Part shown: piece after piece, positions 24,232-32,630 of the stretch
How positions within the stretch are numbered: position 1 is the first letter of the stretch
How the letters are laid out: each line of letters starts with the position of its first letter
NCBI RefSeq assembly: GCF_014204975.1
Contig: NZ_JACHMM010000001.1
Coordinates: 186,001 to 250,000 of the forward strand
Direction: 5' to 3'
Origin: Jiangella mangrovi
Lineage (GTDB): Bacteria > Actinomycetota > Actinomycetes > Jiangellales > Jiangellaceae
DNA: 64,000 nt
Program-made: the position numbers and the translations under genes
Notes under the pieces: generated by a model
What the model saw: only the letters and a program-made list of their open reading frames with translations
The model's database searches: none
What the model was told of the DNA's origin: nothing

Positions 24232-24837
24232 TCAGGGGACGACGACGATGCGCTCGGCGACGGCGTGCAGATGCCGCTCGATGCCGTCGAGACCGGGCCG
24301 CGGATAGCCGTCGCCGACCGCGGCGAGGTTGTGGATCGCGCCGGTGACGAGGAACCCGAAGGCCTGCTCGTCGACGCCGGCGTCGACCCGGCCGAGCCGC
24401 TTCTCGGCCGCCAGGTAGTCGGCGACCGTCGTGCCGAACGACTCGAGCAGCCCGGACGACTCGGCGACGGCGCCGACGGCGGAGTCGAGCGCGGCGTCTC
24501 CGCCCTCGCCGACCAGCCGGAACACCGGTGTCTCGGCCGTGACGAAGATGCGGGCGTAGCGGGCGAGGTTGCCGCCGACGGTGCCGGTGCCGGCCGACCC
24601 CACCCAGGCGTCGAACTCGCGCCGCAGCCGCCGGAACTCGGCCCCGACGAGCTCGGCCACGATCTCCTCGCGGCCGGTGAACACCTTGTACGGCAGCCCG
24701 ACGGCGCACCCGGCCTCGGCGGCCAGCGCCCGCATGGTGAGCGCGGCCGCCCCGTCGCGCTCGATCAGCCGGCGGGCGTGATCGAGCAGCGACGCGCGCA
24801 ACTCCTGCCGCGCCTCGGCGGTGCGCCGAACGGGCAT
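24232..24837 (-). CDS. TetR-family regulator
   Basis: A 201-residue regulator with N-terminal helix-turn-helix LTMRALAAEAGCAVGLPYKVF and a ligand-binding helical domain. It is the downstream partner of the 128-residue gene (22-base gap), and the operator pair upstream of that gene has GTGAAC arms. A ligand of unknown nature probably relieves repression. Confidence 0.9.
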   Translation of the reverse strand: MPVRRTAEARQELRASLLDHARRLIERDGAAALTMRALAAEAGCAVGLPYKVFTGREEIVAELVGAEFRRLRREFDAWVGSAGTGTVGGNLARYARIFVTAETPVFRLVGEGGDAALDSAVGAVAESSGLLESFGTTVADYLAAEKRLGRVDAGVDEQAFGFLVTGAIHNLAAVGDGYPRPGLDGIERHLHAVAERIVVVP

Positions 24838-24859
24838 GCGCGGCTCCCGGGCCGGTCCG

Positions 24860-25246
24860 TCAGGCGGCGGCCGGGCGGGCGAACCCGCCGAGCCGCTCCG
24901 ACGCGATGGTCACCGGGACGCCCATCTCGGCATTGTGCCGCAGCGCCTCGGCCAGCACCGGCCCAGGCTCGCCGTGCACCTCGATGCTGGTGGTGTCGAC
25001 GAGCTCGAGTGCGGCGCCGATGCGCTGGTGCGCCAGCTTCATGTGCTCGTCCATGGCGGCAGCGTCGGGCTGGACGATGACGTGGCTCAGCCGCGGCCCG
25101 TCGTCGTCCATGGAGAGCCGGAACCCCATGGCGCGGGGCTCGTGCGCCTCGACGAAGTCGGCGTACTCGGCGCAGAGCACGCGCAGCTCCTCGAGCCGGC
25201 CCTCCTTGACGCGGTGACTTGAGATGAAGATGAACGGCTCGGACAC
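24860..25246 (-). CDS. Dimeric α/β-barrel-like protein, possible monooxygenase fold
   Basis: A 128-residue protein (MSEPFIFISSHRVKEGRLEE...) with a ferredoxin-like pattern seen in antibiotic-biosynthesis-monooxygenase-type proteins. No catalytic residue is recognised. It is first in the transcript shared with the TetR gene and directly follows the twin operator, so it is the likely primary target of that regulator. Confidence 0.7.
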   Translation of the reverse strand: MSEPFIFISSHRVKEGRLEELRVLCAEYADFVEAHEPRAMGFRLSMDDDGPRLSHVIVQPDAAAMDEHMKLAHQRIGAALELVDTTSIEVHGEPGPVLAEALRHNAEMGVPVTIASERLGGFARPAAA

Positions 25247-25267
25247 GAGTCCTCCCTGGATCGAAAC

Positions 25268-25308
25268 GTGAACGGTTGTTCACGACACTAGCGTGAACGT
25301 CCGTTCAC
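25268..25308. promoter_or_regulatory. Twin TetR-type operators (GTGAAC/GTTCAC)
   Basis: GTGAACGGTTGTTCAC (25268-25283) and GTGAACGTCCGTTCAC (25293-25308) are palindromes with perfect arms, centres 25 bp apart. They lie upstream of the leftward 128-residue/TetR transcript and touch the 3' end of the cupin gene. Confidence 0.82.
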
Positions 25309-25706
25309 GACAAGTCGGTCACGGGCTGGAACTCGGCCAGCCGGTCCTTGTGCGGCGACTGCTCGGTGGCCGCCATCCAGTGCGGGTACGACACGTAGAC
25401 GACCTCGCTCTCCTCCTCGGCGCGGTAGACGAGGTCGGTGCCGGCGCGCAGGTAGATGACCTCGCCGGCCGAGGCCGTGGTGACGACGCCGCCGCTCTCG
25501 ACGCTGTAGCGGCCCTTGGTCACGATGAGCGCCTCGTCGTAGGAGACCGTCCACGGGTTCGACTCGCCCGCGCCGTAGCGGACGAACCCGACGGTCATGG
25601 CGGCGTCGTGGCGCTGGTCGATGGCGTCGGCCAGCAGGAGGTCCTGGTCGAGGCGGCGGTACCACTCGAGGTCGTCGTTGCTGCTCACCTTCGTCACGCC
25701 GGACAT
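25305..25706 (-). CDS. EutQ-like cupin protein
   Basis: A 133-residue single cupin (EALIVTKGRYSVESGGVVTT, AGEVIYLRAGTDLVYRAEEE) resembling the C-terminal cupin of EutQ. The role is probably binding or modifying a small amine-related ligand; no other ethanolamine genes are present. It is divergent from a TetR regulator with palindromes between them. It reads into the operators of the next transcript. Confidence 0.82.
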   Translation of the reverse strand: MSGVTKVSSNDDLEWYRRLDQDLLLADAIDQRHDAAMTVGFVRYGAGESNPWTVSYDEALIVTKGRYSVESGGVVTTASAGEVIYLRAGTDLVYRAEEESEVVYVSYPHWMAATEQSPHKDRLAEFQPVTDLS

Positions 25707-25721
25707 GTCGTGCTCCTTTTC

Positions 25722-25790
25722 TGTAGTGGTCGCTACATATTGAGCACTGGCGCCCGCCCGCGTCAAGGGGTTAATGTAGCGATCGACACA
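25722..25790. promoter_or_regulatory. Divergent promoter region with TGTAG...CTACA operators
   Basis: TGTAGTGGTCGCTACA (25722-25737) and a degenerate copy TGTAGCGATCGACACA (25775-25790), centres 53 bp apart, flank the start points of the cupin and TetR genes. They are probably bound by the TetR protein encoded to the right, giving joint control. The TetR start follows AGGAGGTGA, a perfect anti-SD match. Confidence 0.7.
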
Positions 25791-25809
25791 GAAAGGGAGG
25801 AGGTGACCC

Positions 25810-26412
25810 ATGGCCCGCGGAAGGCCTCGCTCGTTCGACCGCGACACCGCGCTCGACGACGCCATGCGGCTGTTCTGGTCCCGCGGCTACCAGGACACCT
25901 CCATCAGCGACCTCACCGAGCATCTCGGCATCGGCTCCCCCAGCCTCTACGCCGCGTTCGGCTCCAAGTCGGCGCTGTTCCTCGAGGCGGCCGACCGGTA
26001 CCAGGCCCGCGAGGGCGGCCGGCCCGGCATCGCGCTGACCGAGGCGCCGACCGCCCGCAGTGGGCTGGCGGCGCTGCTGCGCGAGAACGTCGGCCTGTTC
26101 ACCCGGCGCGGCGGCCCCCGGGGCTGTCTGCTGACCCGCGCGACGCTGAGCTGCCCGCCGTCGGACACCGCGGTGGTCCAGTACCTCGAGCGCAGCCGCC
26201 ACGAGCGCATCGCCGCCCTGCGCAGCCGCTTCCACACCGCCGCGGCGGCCGGCGAGCCGCTGCCGTCGGACGACCACGACACCCTGGCCCAGCACTACGA
26301 CGCCCAGGTCCAGGGACTGGCCGTCCGGGCGCTCGAGGGCGCCCCGCGGGCGGCGCTGCTGCGCACCGTCGACCTCACCATGGCCGCCTGGGACGCCCTG
26401 ATCACTCGGTGA
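25810..26412 (+). CDS. TetR-family regulator (AcrR-like)
   Basis: A 200-residue regulator that starts MARGRPRSFDRDTALDDAMR with helix-turn-helix SISDLTEHLGIGSPSLYAAF. The C-terminal domain has GPRGCLLTRATLSCPP, typical of the TetR_C group with a conserved Gly-Cys. It faces the cupin gene and probably represses it; a role for the amine oxidase downstream is possible. The start follows a full AGGAGGTGA. Confidence 0.92.
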   Translation: MARGRPRSFDRDTALDDAMRLFWSRGYQDTSISDLTEHLGIGSPSLYAAFGSKSALFLEAADRYQAREGGRPGIALTEAPTARSGLAALLRENVGLFTRRGGPRGCLLTRATLSCPPSDTAVVQYLERSRHERIAALRSRFHTAAAAGEPLPSDDHDTLAQHYDAQVQGLAVRALEGAPRAALLRTVDLTMAAWDALITR

Positions 26413-26512
26413 TCACGACCTAACCCGGTGGAAACCAGGTCATAACGACCGATCCCAAGACTGCCTCTGCGCCCGGCACCCCCAGCCGGGCGGACCGACA
26501 AGGAGGCCAGTC

Positions 26513-28147
26513 GTGACCACCACCGCCGGTACACCCCATACCCACACCAGGCGCAGCTTCCTCACCCGCGTCGGCGCCGTCGGCGGCGCCTCGGCGCTCT
26601 ACGGCACCATGGAGGCGCTGGGCCTGTTCGCCTCCCCCGCCGAGGCCGCCCAGGCGGCCGGCACCCGGGACTTCGCCCCGCCGCGCGCCGCCGACCTCCC
26701 CGACGCCGCCCGCGCCCGCGGCACGAAGGTCGTGATCCTGGGCGCCGGCACCGCCGGGCTCACGGCGGCCTACGAGCTGGGCAAGGCCGGCTACGACTGC
26801 ACGGTCCTCGAGGCGCGCGACCGCCCCGGCGGCCGGGCGAAGACGATCCGGCGCGGCGACCGCCTCACCGACACCGACGGCGTCACCCAGGTCTGCCGGT
26901 TCGACGAGGGCCTCTACTTCAACGCCGGCCCCGCCCGCATCCCGAACCACCACGTCACGCTGGACTACTGCCGCGAGCTCGGCGTACCGATCGAGGCGCT
27001 GGTCAACGCCAACGCCGAGAGCCTGTACTTCCACGAGAACACGGGCAGCACGAACTACGGCGAGCTGGCCAGCACGGCCGTCACGCACCGGCAGGCCAAG
27101 GCCGACGTGTACGGCTACATCTCCGAGCTGCTCGCGCAGGCCGCCGACCAGGGCGCCCTCGACGACGTGCTCAGCCCGGCCGACGCCGACCGGGTGGTCG
27201 CGTTCGCCGAGAACTTCGGCGGACTGTCCGGCGGCAAGTACCTCGGCAACGGCCGGCGCGGCTACGTCGACGCCCCGGGCGCCGGGCACGACGCGGGCGT
27301 CGTCGGCACGCCGCCGTCGATGACGGCGATCCTGCAGAGCCAGTTCGGCAGCCGGTTCTCGTTCGAGTTCGGCTGGGACCAGGCGATGATGATGTGGCAG
27401 CCGGTGGGCGGCATGGACCGCATCTCCGCCGCCCTGGCGAGTGCGGTCGGCGGCAAGCGGCGCATCACGTACAACGCGCCGGTCACGCGCATCGAGAACA
27501 CCGCCGACGGCGTCCGGGTCAGCTACCGCCTGAACGGCCGCACGCGCATCGTCGACGCCGACTACTGCGTCGCCACCATCCCGCCCATGGTGCTGAAGGC
27601 CATCCCCACCAACTTCAGCCAGACCACCAAGGACGCGCTGGCGGTCCCGACGGCGGCGAACACCGGCAAGATCGGCCTGCAGTACGCCCGGCGCTGGTGG
27701 GAGGAGGACGACAAGATCTTCGGCGGCATCACGGCGACGAACATGGACATCTCCGGGATCTGGTACCCGTCGTCGGGGTTCCTCGGCCGCAAGGGTGTCG
27801 TCGTCGGCTACTACTCCGGCTCCTACACGAATCTCGCCGTCGCCGACCGCGAGACCCGCGCCGTCGCCCAGGGTGTGAAGATCCACGGCGCCAAGTACCG
27901 CGACGAGCTCGAGACCTCCATCTCCATCGCCTGGCCGAAGGAGCCGTACAGCCTCGGCGGCTGGGTGAGCTGGCCCGGCGGACGCGGCGCGGCCTACGAC
28001 CACCTGCTGCGCCCCGACGGCAACACCTACTTCGCCGGCGACCACCTCAGCTACCTCATCGCCTGGCAGGCCGGCGCGTTCGAGTCGGCCCGGCTGGCCG
28101 TCACCGCCCTGCACGAGCGGGTCGCCGCGACCGCCGCCGCCAGCTGA
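26513..28147 (+). CDS. Tat-exported flavin amine oxidase
   Basis: A 544-residue FAD enzyme that oxidises primary amines or L-amino acids to imines with O2. The twin-arginine signal is TRRSFLTR at residues 12-19. The Rossmann motif is VVILGAGTAGLTAAYELG (GAGTAG at 77-82), with E100 and RPGGRAKT following, and a C-terminal FAD contact near TYFAGDHLSYLIAWQAGAFE. GTG start after AAGGAGG. The next gene, 27 bases on, encodes a secreted RidA, suggesting the imine product is handled outside the cytoplasm. Confidence 0.92.
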   Translation: MTTTAGTPHTHTRRSFLTRVGAVGGASALYGTMEALGLFASPAEAAQAAGTRDFAPPRAADLPDAARARGTKVVILGAGTAGLTAAYELGKAGYDCTVLEARDRPGGRAKTIRRGDRLTDTDGVTQVCRFDEGLYFNAGPARIPNHHVTLDYCRELGVPIEALVNANAESLYFHENTGSTNYGELASTAVTHRQAKADVYGYISELLAQAADQGALDDVLSPADADRVVAFAENFGGLSGGKYLGNGRRGYVDAPGAGHDAGVVGTPPSMTAILQSQFGSRFSFEFGWDQAMMMWQPVGGMDRISAALASAVGGKRRITYNAPVTRIENTADGVRVSYRLNGRTRIVDADYCVATIPPMVLKAIPTNFSQTTKDALAVPTAANTGKIGLQYARRWWEEDDKIFGGITATNMDISGIWYPSSGFLGRKGVVVGYYSGSYTNLAVADRETRAVAQGVKIHGAKYRDELETSISIAWPKEPYSLGGWVSWPGGRGAAYDHLLRPDGNTYFAGDHLSYLIAWQAGAFESARLAVTALHERVAATAAAS

Positions 28148-28174
28148 CCCCGTCGACCCGCGAAAGGACCCCTC

Positions 28175-28825
28175 ATGCGCAAGCCCAGCCGCCGGCTGAC
28201 CGCCGTCGCCGTCGTCTCCAGCCTCACCACGCTCGCCCTCACCGGCAGCGTCGTCGCCGTCACCGGCATCGGCGCGCCCCGCCCCGCCGAGGTGCGGTTC
28301 AACCTCGCCGCCCCGGAGCAGGCTCCGGACCCGTTCATCGCCAACGGCGTCGCCGTCGGCAACCAGGTACCGCTCTACTTCTCCAGCGGCATCGGCCCGG
28401 GCGCGCTCAACACCGCCGCACCCGCGGGCACGCCGGAGCGCTACATCGACCCCGCGCAGTTCCCCGGTGGCGTGCTGCCCGCCGGCGTCACCGTCACCGA
28501 GGCGCAGGGCATGAACGCCATGGCCCGGATCAAGGAGAACCTGGAGTCGCAGGGGCTCTCGCTGGCCGACGTCATCACGATGCGGATCTACCAGGAGGCG
28601 CCGCCCGGCACCACCCGCGCGGACTACAACGGCTGGAACCGCGCCTACCGCAAGTGGATGGCCAACGTGAACCGGGTGACCGGCGAGGTGATCCCGGCCT
28701 ACGCGCCGGTCCAGTTCGCCAACGCGGCCCGGCCGTCGCGCACCAACCTCGAGGTCGACACGCTGCCGGTGACCGGCTGGCTGATCGAGATCGAGGTGGT
28801 GGCGGCCTACCCACGCGGCCGCTGA
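28175..28825 (+). CDS. Secreted RidA-family protein, partner of amine oxidase
   Basis: A 216-residue protein with an N-terminal signal segment (VAVVSSLTTLALTGSVVAVT) and a RidA domain with an inserted loop. Unlike the two tandem copies upstream, the C-terminal motif reads PSRTNLEVDTLPVTG, keeping the Arg that classic RidA uses to bind the imine carboxylate. Location and spacing after the oxidase fit a hydrolase for its imine product, releasing ketone or keto acid and ammonia outside the cell. Starts ATG after AAAGGA. Confidence 0.85.
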   Translation: MRKPSRRLTAVAVVSSLTTLALTGSVVAVTGIGAPRPAEVRFNLAAPEQAPDPFIANGVAVGNQVPLYFSSGIGPGALNTAAPAGTPERYIDPAQFPGGVLPAGVTVTEAQGMNAMARIKENLESQGLSLADVITMRIYQEAPPGTTRADYNGWNRAYRKWMANVNRVTGEVIPAYAPVQFANAARPSRTNLEVDTLPVTGWLIEIEVVAAYPRGR

Positions 28826-29184
28826 GCCCGGCCGCTTGGACTTGGCTCAGGGCACCCGGGGGATCGAAAAACGGGCAGCTATCAAAAGACGGTGAGAGAC
28901 CGAGCACGCCTCACGGTGTCGAGGGCGAGTTACGACCGCTAGAGCAGTAGTAACTCGCCCTCCACGCGCGACGGGAGATCGCCTCCCGCCCGCTTCCTGG
29001 TCTGCCATCACGCTCGCCGGCCGATTTCGAGCGTTTCACGCGACCCCGGACCAGGACGTGACACCAGACCAGGACGATGCGAAGGGGCAGGCACGTCCAG
29101 CTCCACATCTGTCCGCGGTGTGGGCAACAGGAGGACGGGGCCACCCAATCCCAGGCACCCGAAGAACGAATTCAAGTCCGCGAG
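28826..29184. other. Convergent intergenic region with hairpin
   Basis: No credible gene. It includes the strong hairpin annotated separately. The remaining sequence is moderately GC-rich; the segment at 28870-28890 with ATCAAAAGA is unusually A-rich for the region. I see no tRNA or IS end. Confidence 0.45.
28921..28962. terminator. Bidirectional terminator hairpin
   Basis: GAGGGCGAGTTA (28921-28932) pairs perfectly with 28951-28962 around an 18-base loop. It lies between the convergent RidA and SpoIIE genes. Confidence 0.7.
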
Positions 29185-30288
29185 CTAAGTCCGCCAGAGC
29201 AGCAGCAGGGCGCGGTCGTCCGCATCGGAGGAGGCGACGGCGTCGATGAGCTTCTCGGCGCCGCCGTCGAAGCCGCGCGCTACCAGGCGCTCGGCCTCGC
29301 CCTGCAGCTTGTCGATGCCGTCGGTGAGGTCGCGCCGCGGCGCCTCGACCAGTCCGTCGGTGTAGAGCATGAGCGCGTCACCGGGCCGCATGTACCCGGT
29401 GACGGGCTCGTAGTGCTTCTGCTCGTAGACGCCGAGCAGGCCACCTTCGGTGTCGAGGGTGACCCAGCGGCCGGAGCCGGCGTGGAAGTGGATGGCCGGC
29501 GGGTGCCCGGCCGAGCGGACCCAGTACTCACCCGTCAGCAGGTCGACCACGAGATGGACGGCGGTGGCGAACCCCTCGGGCCAGCGCTGCCGCAGCAGGT
29601 AGGCGTTGGCGGCGGGGAGGAACTGCTCCGGCGGCAGCGAGCCGAGCAGCCCGCCGAACGCGCCGGACAGCAGCAGCGCCCGGGTGCCGGCGTTGTGGCC
29701 CTTGCCGGACACGTCGACCAACGCCAGCTCGAGGAACTGCCCGTCGGTCGAGCGTGAGGCGACGGCGAAGTCGCCGGAGAAGCTGGACCGCTCGGCGGCG
29801 TGGTGCTTGAGGTCGATCTTCCAGCCGCGCGACAGCTGCGGCATGCGGCCCTGGGCGGCGAGCCGGTCGCGCAGGTCGACGAGCATCGACTCGCCCATGG
29901 TGCCCTGCAGGCCCAGCCGGGCCCGGGAGCGCGCCAGGCCGAGCGACACGATGGCGGTGATGCCGACGACGGCGGTGACGGCGACGAAGGTCCGCCCGCC
30001 GCCGATGACGACACCGCCGGCGATGAGGCAGAAGCCCACGGTGCCGACCAGCCAGGCCAGCGCCCGCGGCGGGACGAACAGCCCGCCGAACAGGAGCGGC
30101 AGCACGAGGGCGATGGCCGGGACGATCGACTGCCACTGCACCATGGACAGCCCGAGCAGCAGGGTGGTCGCCAGCAGGATGGCCATGACGACCGGTTCGC
30201 GGATCAGTCGCCGCGTCAGCGCGCTGGCCGGACGCCCACCGAAGAACACCCCGGCAAGCCCGAGCACGCCAGCCGATCGGGTCGTCAC
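29185..30288 (-). CDS. Membrane-bound SpoIIE-type PP2C phosphatase
   Basis: A 367-residue protein with about four N-terminal membrane helices (to residue 125) and a cytoplasmic SpoIIE/PP2C-like phosphatase. Metal-site motifs are SSFSGDFAVA, LVDVSGKGHN, SAGHPPAIHF, LYTDGLVEAP and DDRALLLLWR. Such proteins dephosphorylate anti-sigma-factor antagonists. No partner kinase or STAS protein is adjacent. Confidence 0.9.
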   Translation of the reverse strand: MTTRSAGVLGLAGVFFGGRPASALTRRLIREPVVMAILLATTLLLGLSMVQWQSIVPAIALVLPLLFGGLFVPPRALAWLVGTVGFCLIAGGVVIGGGRTFVAVTAVVGITAIVSLGLARSRARLGLQGTMGESMLVDLRDRLAAQGRMPQLSRGWKIDLKHHAAERSSFSGDFAVASRSTDGQFLELALVDVSGKGHNAGTRALLLSGAFGGLLGSLPPEQFLPAANAYLLRQRWPEGFATAVHLVVDLLTGEYWVRSAGHPPAIHFHAGSGRWVTLDTEGGLLGVYEQKHYEPVTGYMRPGDALMLYTDGLVEAPRRDLTDGIDKLQGEAERLVARGFDGGAEKLIDAVASSDADDRALLLLWRT

Positions 30289-30353
30289 ACGAGGACCCTA
30301 GCGGCAAAGAGAGCGTGGGAGGAAGATCACACAGAATTGCAGGCCATGGCGTG

Positions 30354-31175
30354 TCAATGCTGGCAGTTCGGGCACCAGAACAGGTTTCTGGCCGCCGCTC
30401 TTCCGGCCGCGACGGGGGTCTGGCAGACGAGGCACGGCTGCCCCGCGCGGCGGTAGACGTAGACCTCGCCGCCGTGGTCGTCGACGCGCGGCGGGCGGCC
30501 CATCGCCTCGGGCTCGTGCTCCGGCCGGACGGTGTCGATGCGGCCGGTCTCGACGCCGCGCGCCATCAGCCCCACGAGATCGGCCCAGATCTCCCGCAGC
30601 ACGGGCTCCGGCACCGACGACCCAGGCCGGGCGGGGTCGATCCCGGCGCGGTAGAGCGATTCGGCCCGGTACACGTTGCCGACGCCGGCCAGGACCGCCT
30701 GGTCCATGAGCAGCACGCCGATGGGCGCCCGGCTGCGCCCGATGCGCTGCAGCGCCCGCGCCGGATCGTCGCCGCGCAGCGGGTCCGGCCCGAGCCGCGC
30801 CTCGACGGCGGCCTTCTCCGCGTCGTCGATCACCTCGCACCGCGTCGGCCCGCGCAGGTCGGCGTGCGCGGAACGGCCCGCATCCGCCGTCGTCAGCCGC
30901 ATCCGCACCTCGCCGACGACCGGACCGGACGGCGCCGGCGCAGCCACGACGTCGAACTTCCCGTACAACCCGAGGTGGACGTGCACCCACCGCCGTCCGG
31001 CGAACCCGATGAACAGGTGCTTGCCGTGCGCCTCCGCCCGTTGCAGCCGGGACCCGTCGACGACGGCGGCACCTGCGGCGAAGCGGCCCTGCGGACTGGC
31101 CACGCCGACCCGCCGGCCGCCGAACGCGGCGGTCAGCTCACCGGCCAGCCGGTGGATCGTATGGCCCTCGGGCAC
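30354..31175 (-). CDS. nei2: Nei2-type DNA glycosylase/AP lyase
   Basis: A 273-residue Fpg/Nei enzyme. The N-terminus MPEGHTIHRLA keeps catalytic P2 and E3; K52 in HGKHLF is the base-opening Lys. The C-terminal zinc finger has CLVC and CPNC. The GHTIH start is typical of actinobacterial Nei2, which excises oxidised pyrimidines. It is divergent from a leaderless 59-residue gene. Confidence 0.95.
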   Translation of the reverse strand: MPEGHTIHRLAGELTAAFGGRRVGVASPQGRFAAGAAVVDGSRLQRAEAHGKHLFIGFAGRRWVHVHLGLYGKFDVVAAPAPSGPVVGEVRMRLTTADAGRSAHADLRGPTRCEVIDDAEKAAVEARLGPDPLRGDDPARALQRIGRSRAPIGVLLMDQAVLAGVGNVYRAESLYRAGIDPARPGSSVPEPVLREIWADLVGLMARGVETGRIDTVRPEHEPEAMGRPPRVDDHGGEVYVYRRAGQPCLVCQTPVAAGRAAARNLFWCPNCQH

Positions 31176-31189
31176 GTACCGTCCTTCCT

Positions 31190-31369
31190 GTGAACGATCG
31201 CGAGAAGGGCGTGCGCAAGCTCGACCAGGTCGACCGGCGCTCGCAGGTCGGCGTGTCCCGGGCCCTGCGCGCCCGCGACGTGTCGCGCCCCAGCAAGGCC
31301 GAGATCGCCGCCGCGCTCGAGCGGATCGCGAAGACCCCGCTCCCGCCCCGCCCCAAGACGCAGCAGTAG
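31190..31369 (+). CDS. Small basic protein (59 aa), probably leaderless
   Basis: A 59-residue, Arg/Lys-rich protein (VNDREKGVRKLDQVDRRSQV...) ending in a Pro-rich tail. GTG follows TACCGT by seven bases, the spacing of a -10 element to a leaderless start. It has no recognised family; charge suggests nucleic-acid or ribosome binding. It ends 3 bases before the convergent rpiB stop. Confidence 0.68.
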   Translation: MNDREKGVRKLDQVDRRSQVGVSRALRARDVSRPSKAEIAAALERIAKTPLPPRPKTQQ

Positions 31370-31372
31370 ACG

Positions 31373-31852
31373 TCAGTCGGCCGGGGCCGGCAGCGGCGGC
31401 AGCTGGCCGTCCACCTCGTACCGGCTGAGCATCGCGATGCGCCGGGCGTGGCGCTCGCTGCCCGAGAACGGCGTGGCCAGGAACGTCTCGACGAACGCCG
31501 CGACGTCCTCGAACGGGTGCATGCGGGCGCCGACCGCGAGCACCCGGGCGTCGTTGTGCTCGCGGGCCAGCTTCGCCGTCTCGGCGGACCAGGCCAGCGC
31601 CGACCGGATGCTCTTGACCTTGTTGGCGGCCATCTGCTCGCCGTTGCCGGACCCGCCGAGGACGACGCCCAGGCTGCCCGGGTCGGCGGCCACGCCCTCG
31701 CCCGCCCGCAGGCAGAACGTCGGGTAGTCGTCGAGCTCGTCGTAGACGAACGGGCCGTGGTCGACGACCTCGTGGCCGCCGTCGCGCAGGAGCTCGACGA
31801 GGCGGTTCTTGACTTCGTACCCGGCGTGGTCGGAGCCGACGTGGACGCGCAT
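31373..31852 (-). CDS. rpiB: Ribose-5-phosphate isomerase B / RpiB-LacAB family
   Basis: A 159-residue isomerase that interconverts ribose-5-P and ribulose-5-P in the pentose phosphate pathway. It has the family opening MRVHVGSDHAGYEVK and the GVVLGGSGNGEQMAANKVK anion-hole motif; the actinobacterial form uses a non-Cys base. H is conserved in VDHGPF. ATG matches the family N-terminus. Confidence 0.96.
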   Translation of the reverse strand: MRVHVGSDHAGYEVKNRLVELLRDGGHEVVDHGPFVYDELDDYPTFCLRAGEGVAADPGSLGVVLGGSGNGEQMAANKVKSIRSALAWSAETAKLAREHNDARVLAVGARMHPFEDVAAFVETFLATPFSGSERHARRIAMLSRYEVDGQLPPLPAPAD

Positions 31853-31893
31853 GGCGTCAGTCTGCCGCATGCCCGCCGGGCGCCGGGCGGCGG

Positions 31894-32502
31894 TCAGTCG
31901 AAGATGGGCTCGCGGGTCCGGGTCCGCTTGAGCTCGAAGAAGCCGTCGTACGAGGCCAGCGCCTGGACGCCGTCCCACACGCGGCCCGCCTGGTCCCCGC
32001 GCGGCGCCGGCGACATGACCGGGCCGAAGAACGCGTAGCCCTCGACGGCGATGACCGGCGTGCCGACCTCGGTGCCCACCTGGTCCATACCGGCGTGGTG
32101 GCTCTTCTTCAGCGCCTCGTCGTACTCGTCGCTGGTGGCGTAGGCGGCCAGCGACTCCGGCAGACCGACCTCGGCCAGCGCCTCGGCGATGACGACGGAG
32201 CGGTCCTTCTGCTTCCCCAGGTGGAAGCGGGTGCCCATGGCGTCGTAGAGCGGCTTCACCCACTCATCGCCGTGCAGCTCCTTCGCCGCCGTGATCACAC
32301 GGACCGGACCCCAGCTGTCGGCCATGAGCTGGTTGTACTTCTCGCCCAGGTCACGCTCGGCGTTGAGGTAGGACAGCGACATGACGTGCCAGGTCACCTC
32401 GACCGGCCGCACCTGCTCCACCTCCATCATCCAGCGCGACGTCATCCAGGCCCACGGGCAGATCGGATCGAACCAGAAGTCGACGGGGGTGGTCTCGCTC
32501 AT
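31894..32502 (-). CDS. DsbA-family oxidoreductase like mycothiol-dependent Rv2466c
   Basis: A 202-residue thioredoxin-fold protein with FWFDPICPWAWMTSRWMM, then SHHAGMDQVGTEVGTPVI and ELKRTRTREPIFD, all close to the Rv2466c family that uses mycothiol and F420-like cofactors. The active site reads CPWA rather than CPWC, so it is a single-Cys form likely to work by mixed disulphide with mycothiol. ATG lies near the divergent pepN promoter. Confidence 0.9.
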   Translation of the reverse strand: MSETTPVDFWFDPICPWAWMTSRWMMEVEQVRPVEVTWHVMSLSYLNAERDLGEKYNQLMADSWGPVRVITAAKELHGDEWVKPLYDAMGTRFHLGKQKDRSVVIAEALAEVGLPESLAAYATSDEYDEALKKSHHAGMDQVGTEVGTPVIAVEGYAFFGPVMSPAPRGDQAGRVWDGVQALASYDGFFELKRTRTREPIFD

Positions 32503-32630
32503 GTGGGGGCGCCCTCTCGTAACGATTGACGTGTCAACGGTGTCTCGATGTGGTCGAACCACCGGGGGCCACGTCCGATTCCCGGGGCCCAGAGCCAGCG
32601 GGACGGCGGATGTTCTGTCAGGATCAGGCC

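Noticed and set aside
28911..29144. Small minus-strand frame in the RidA-SpoIIE gap
   Set aside because: Cys/Arg/Ser-rich low-quality translation, no ribosome site, and it crosses the terminator hairpin.
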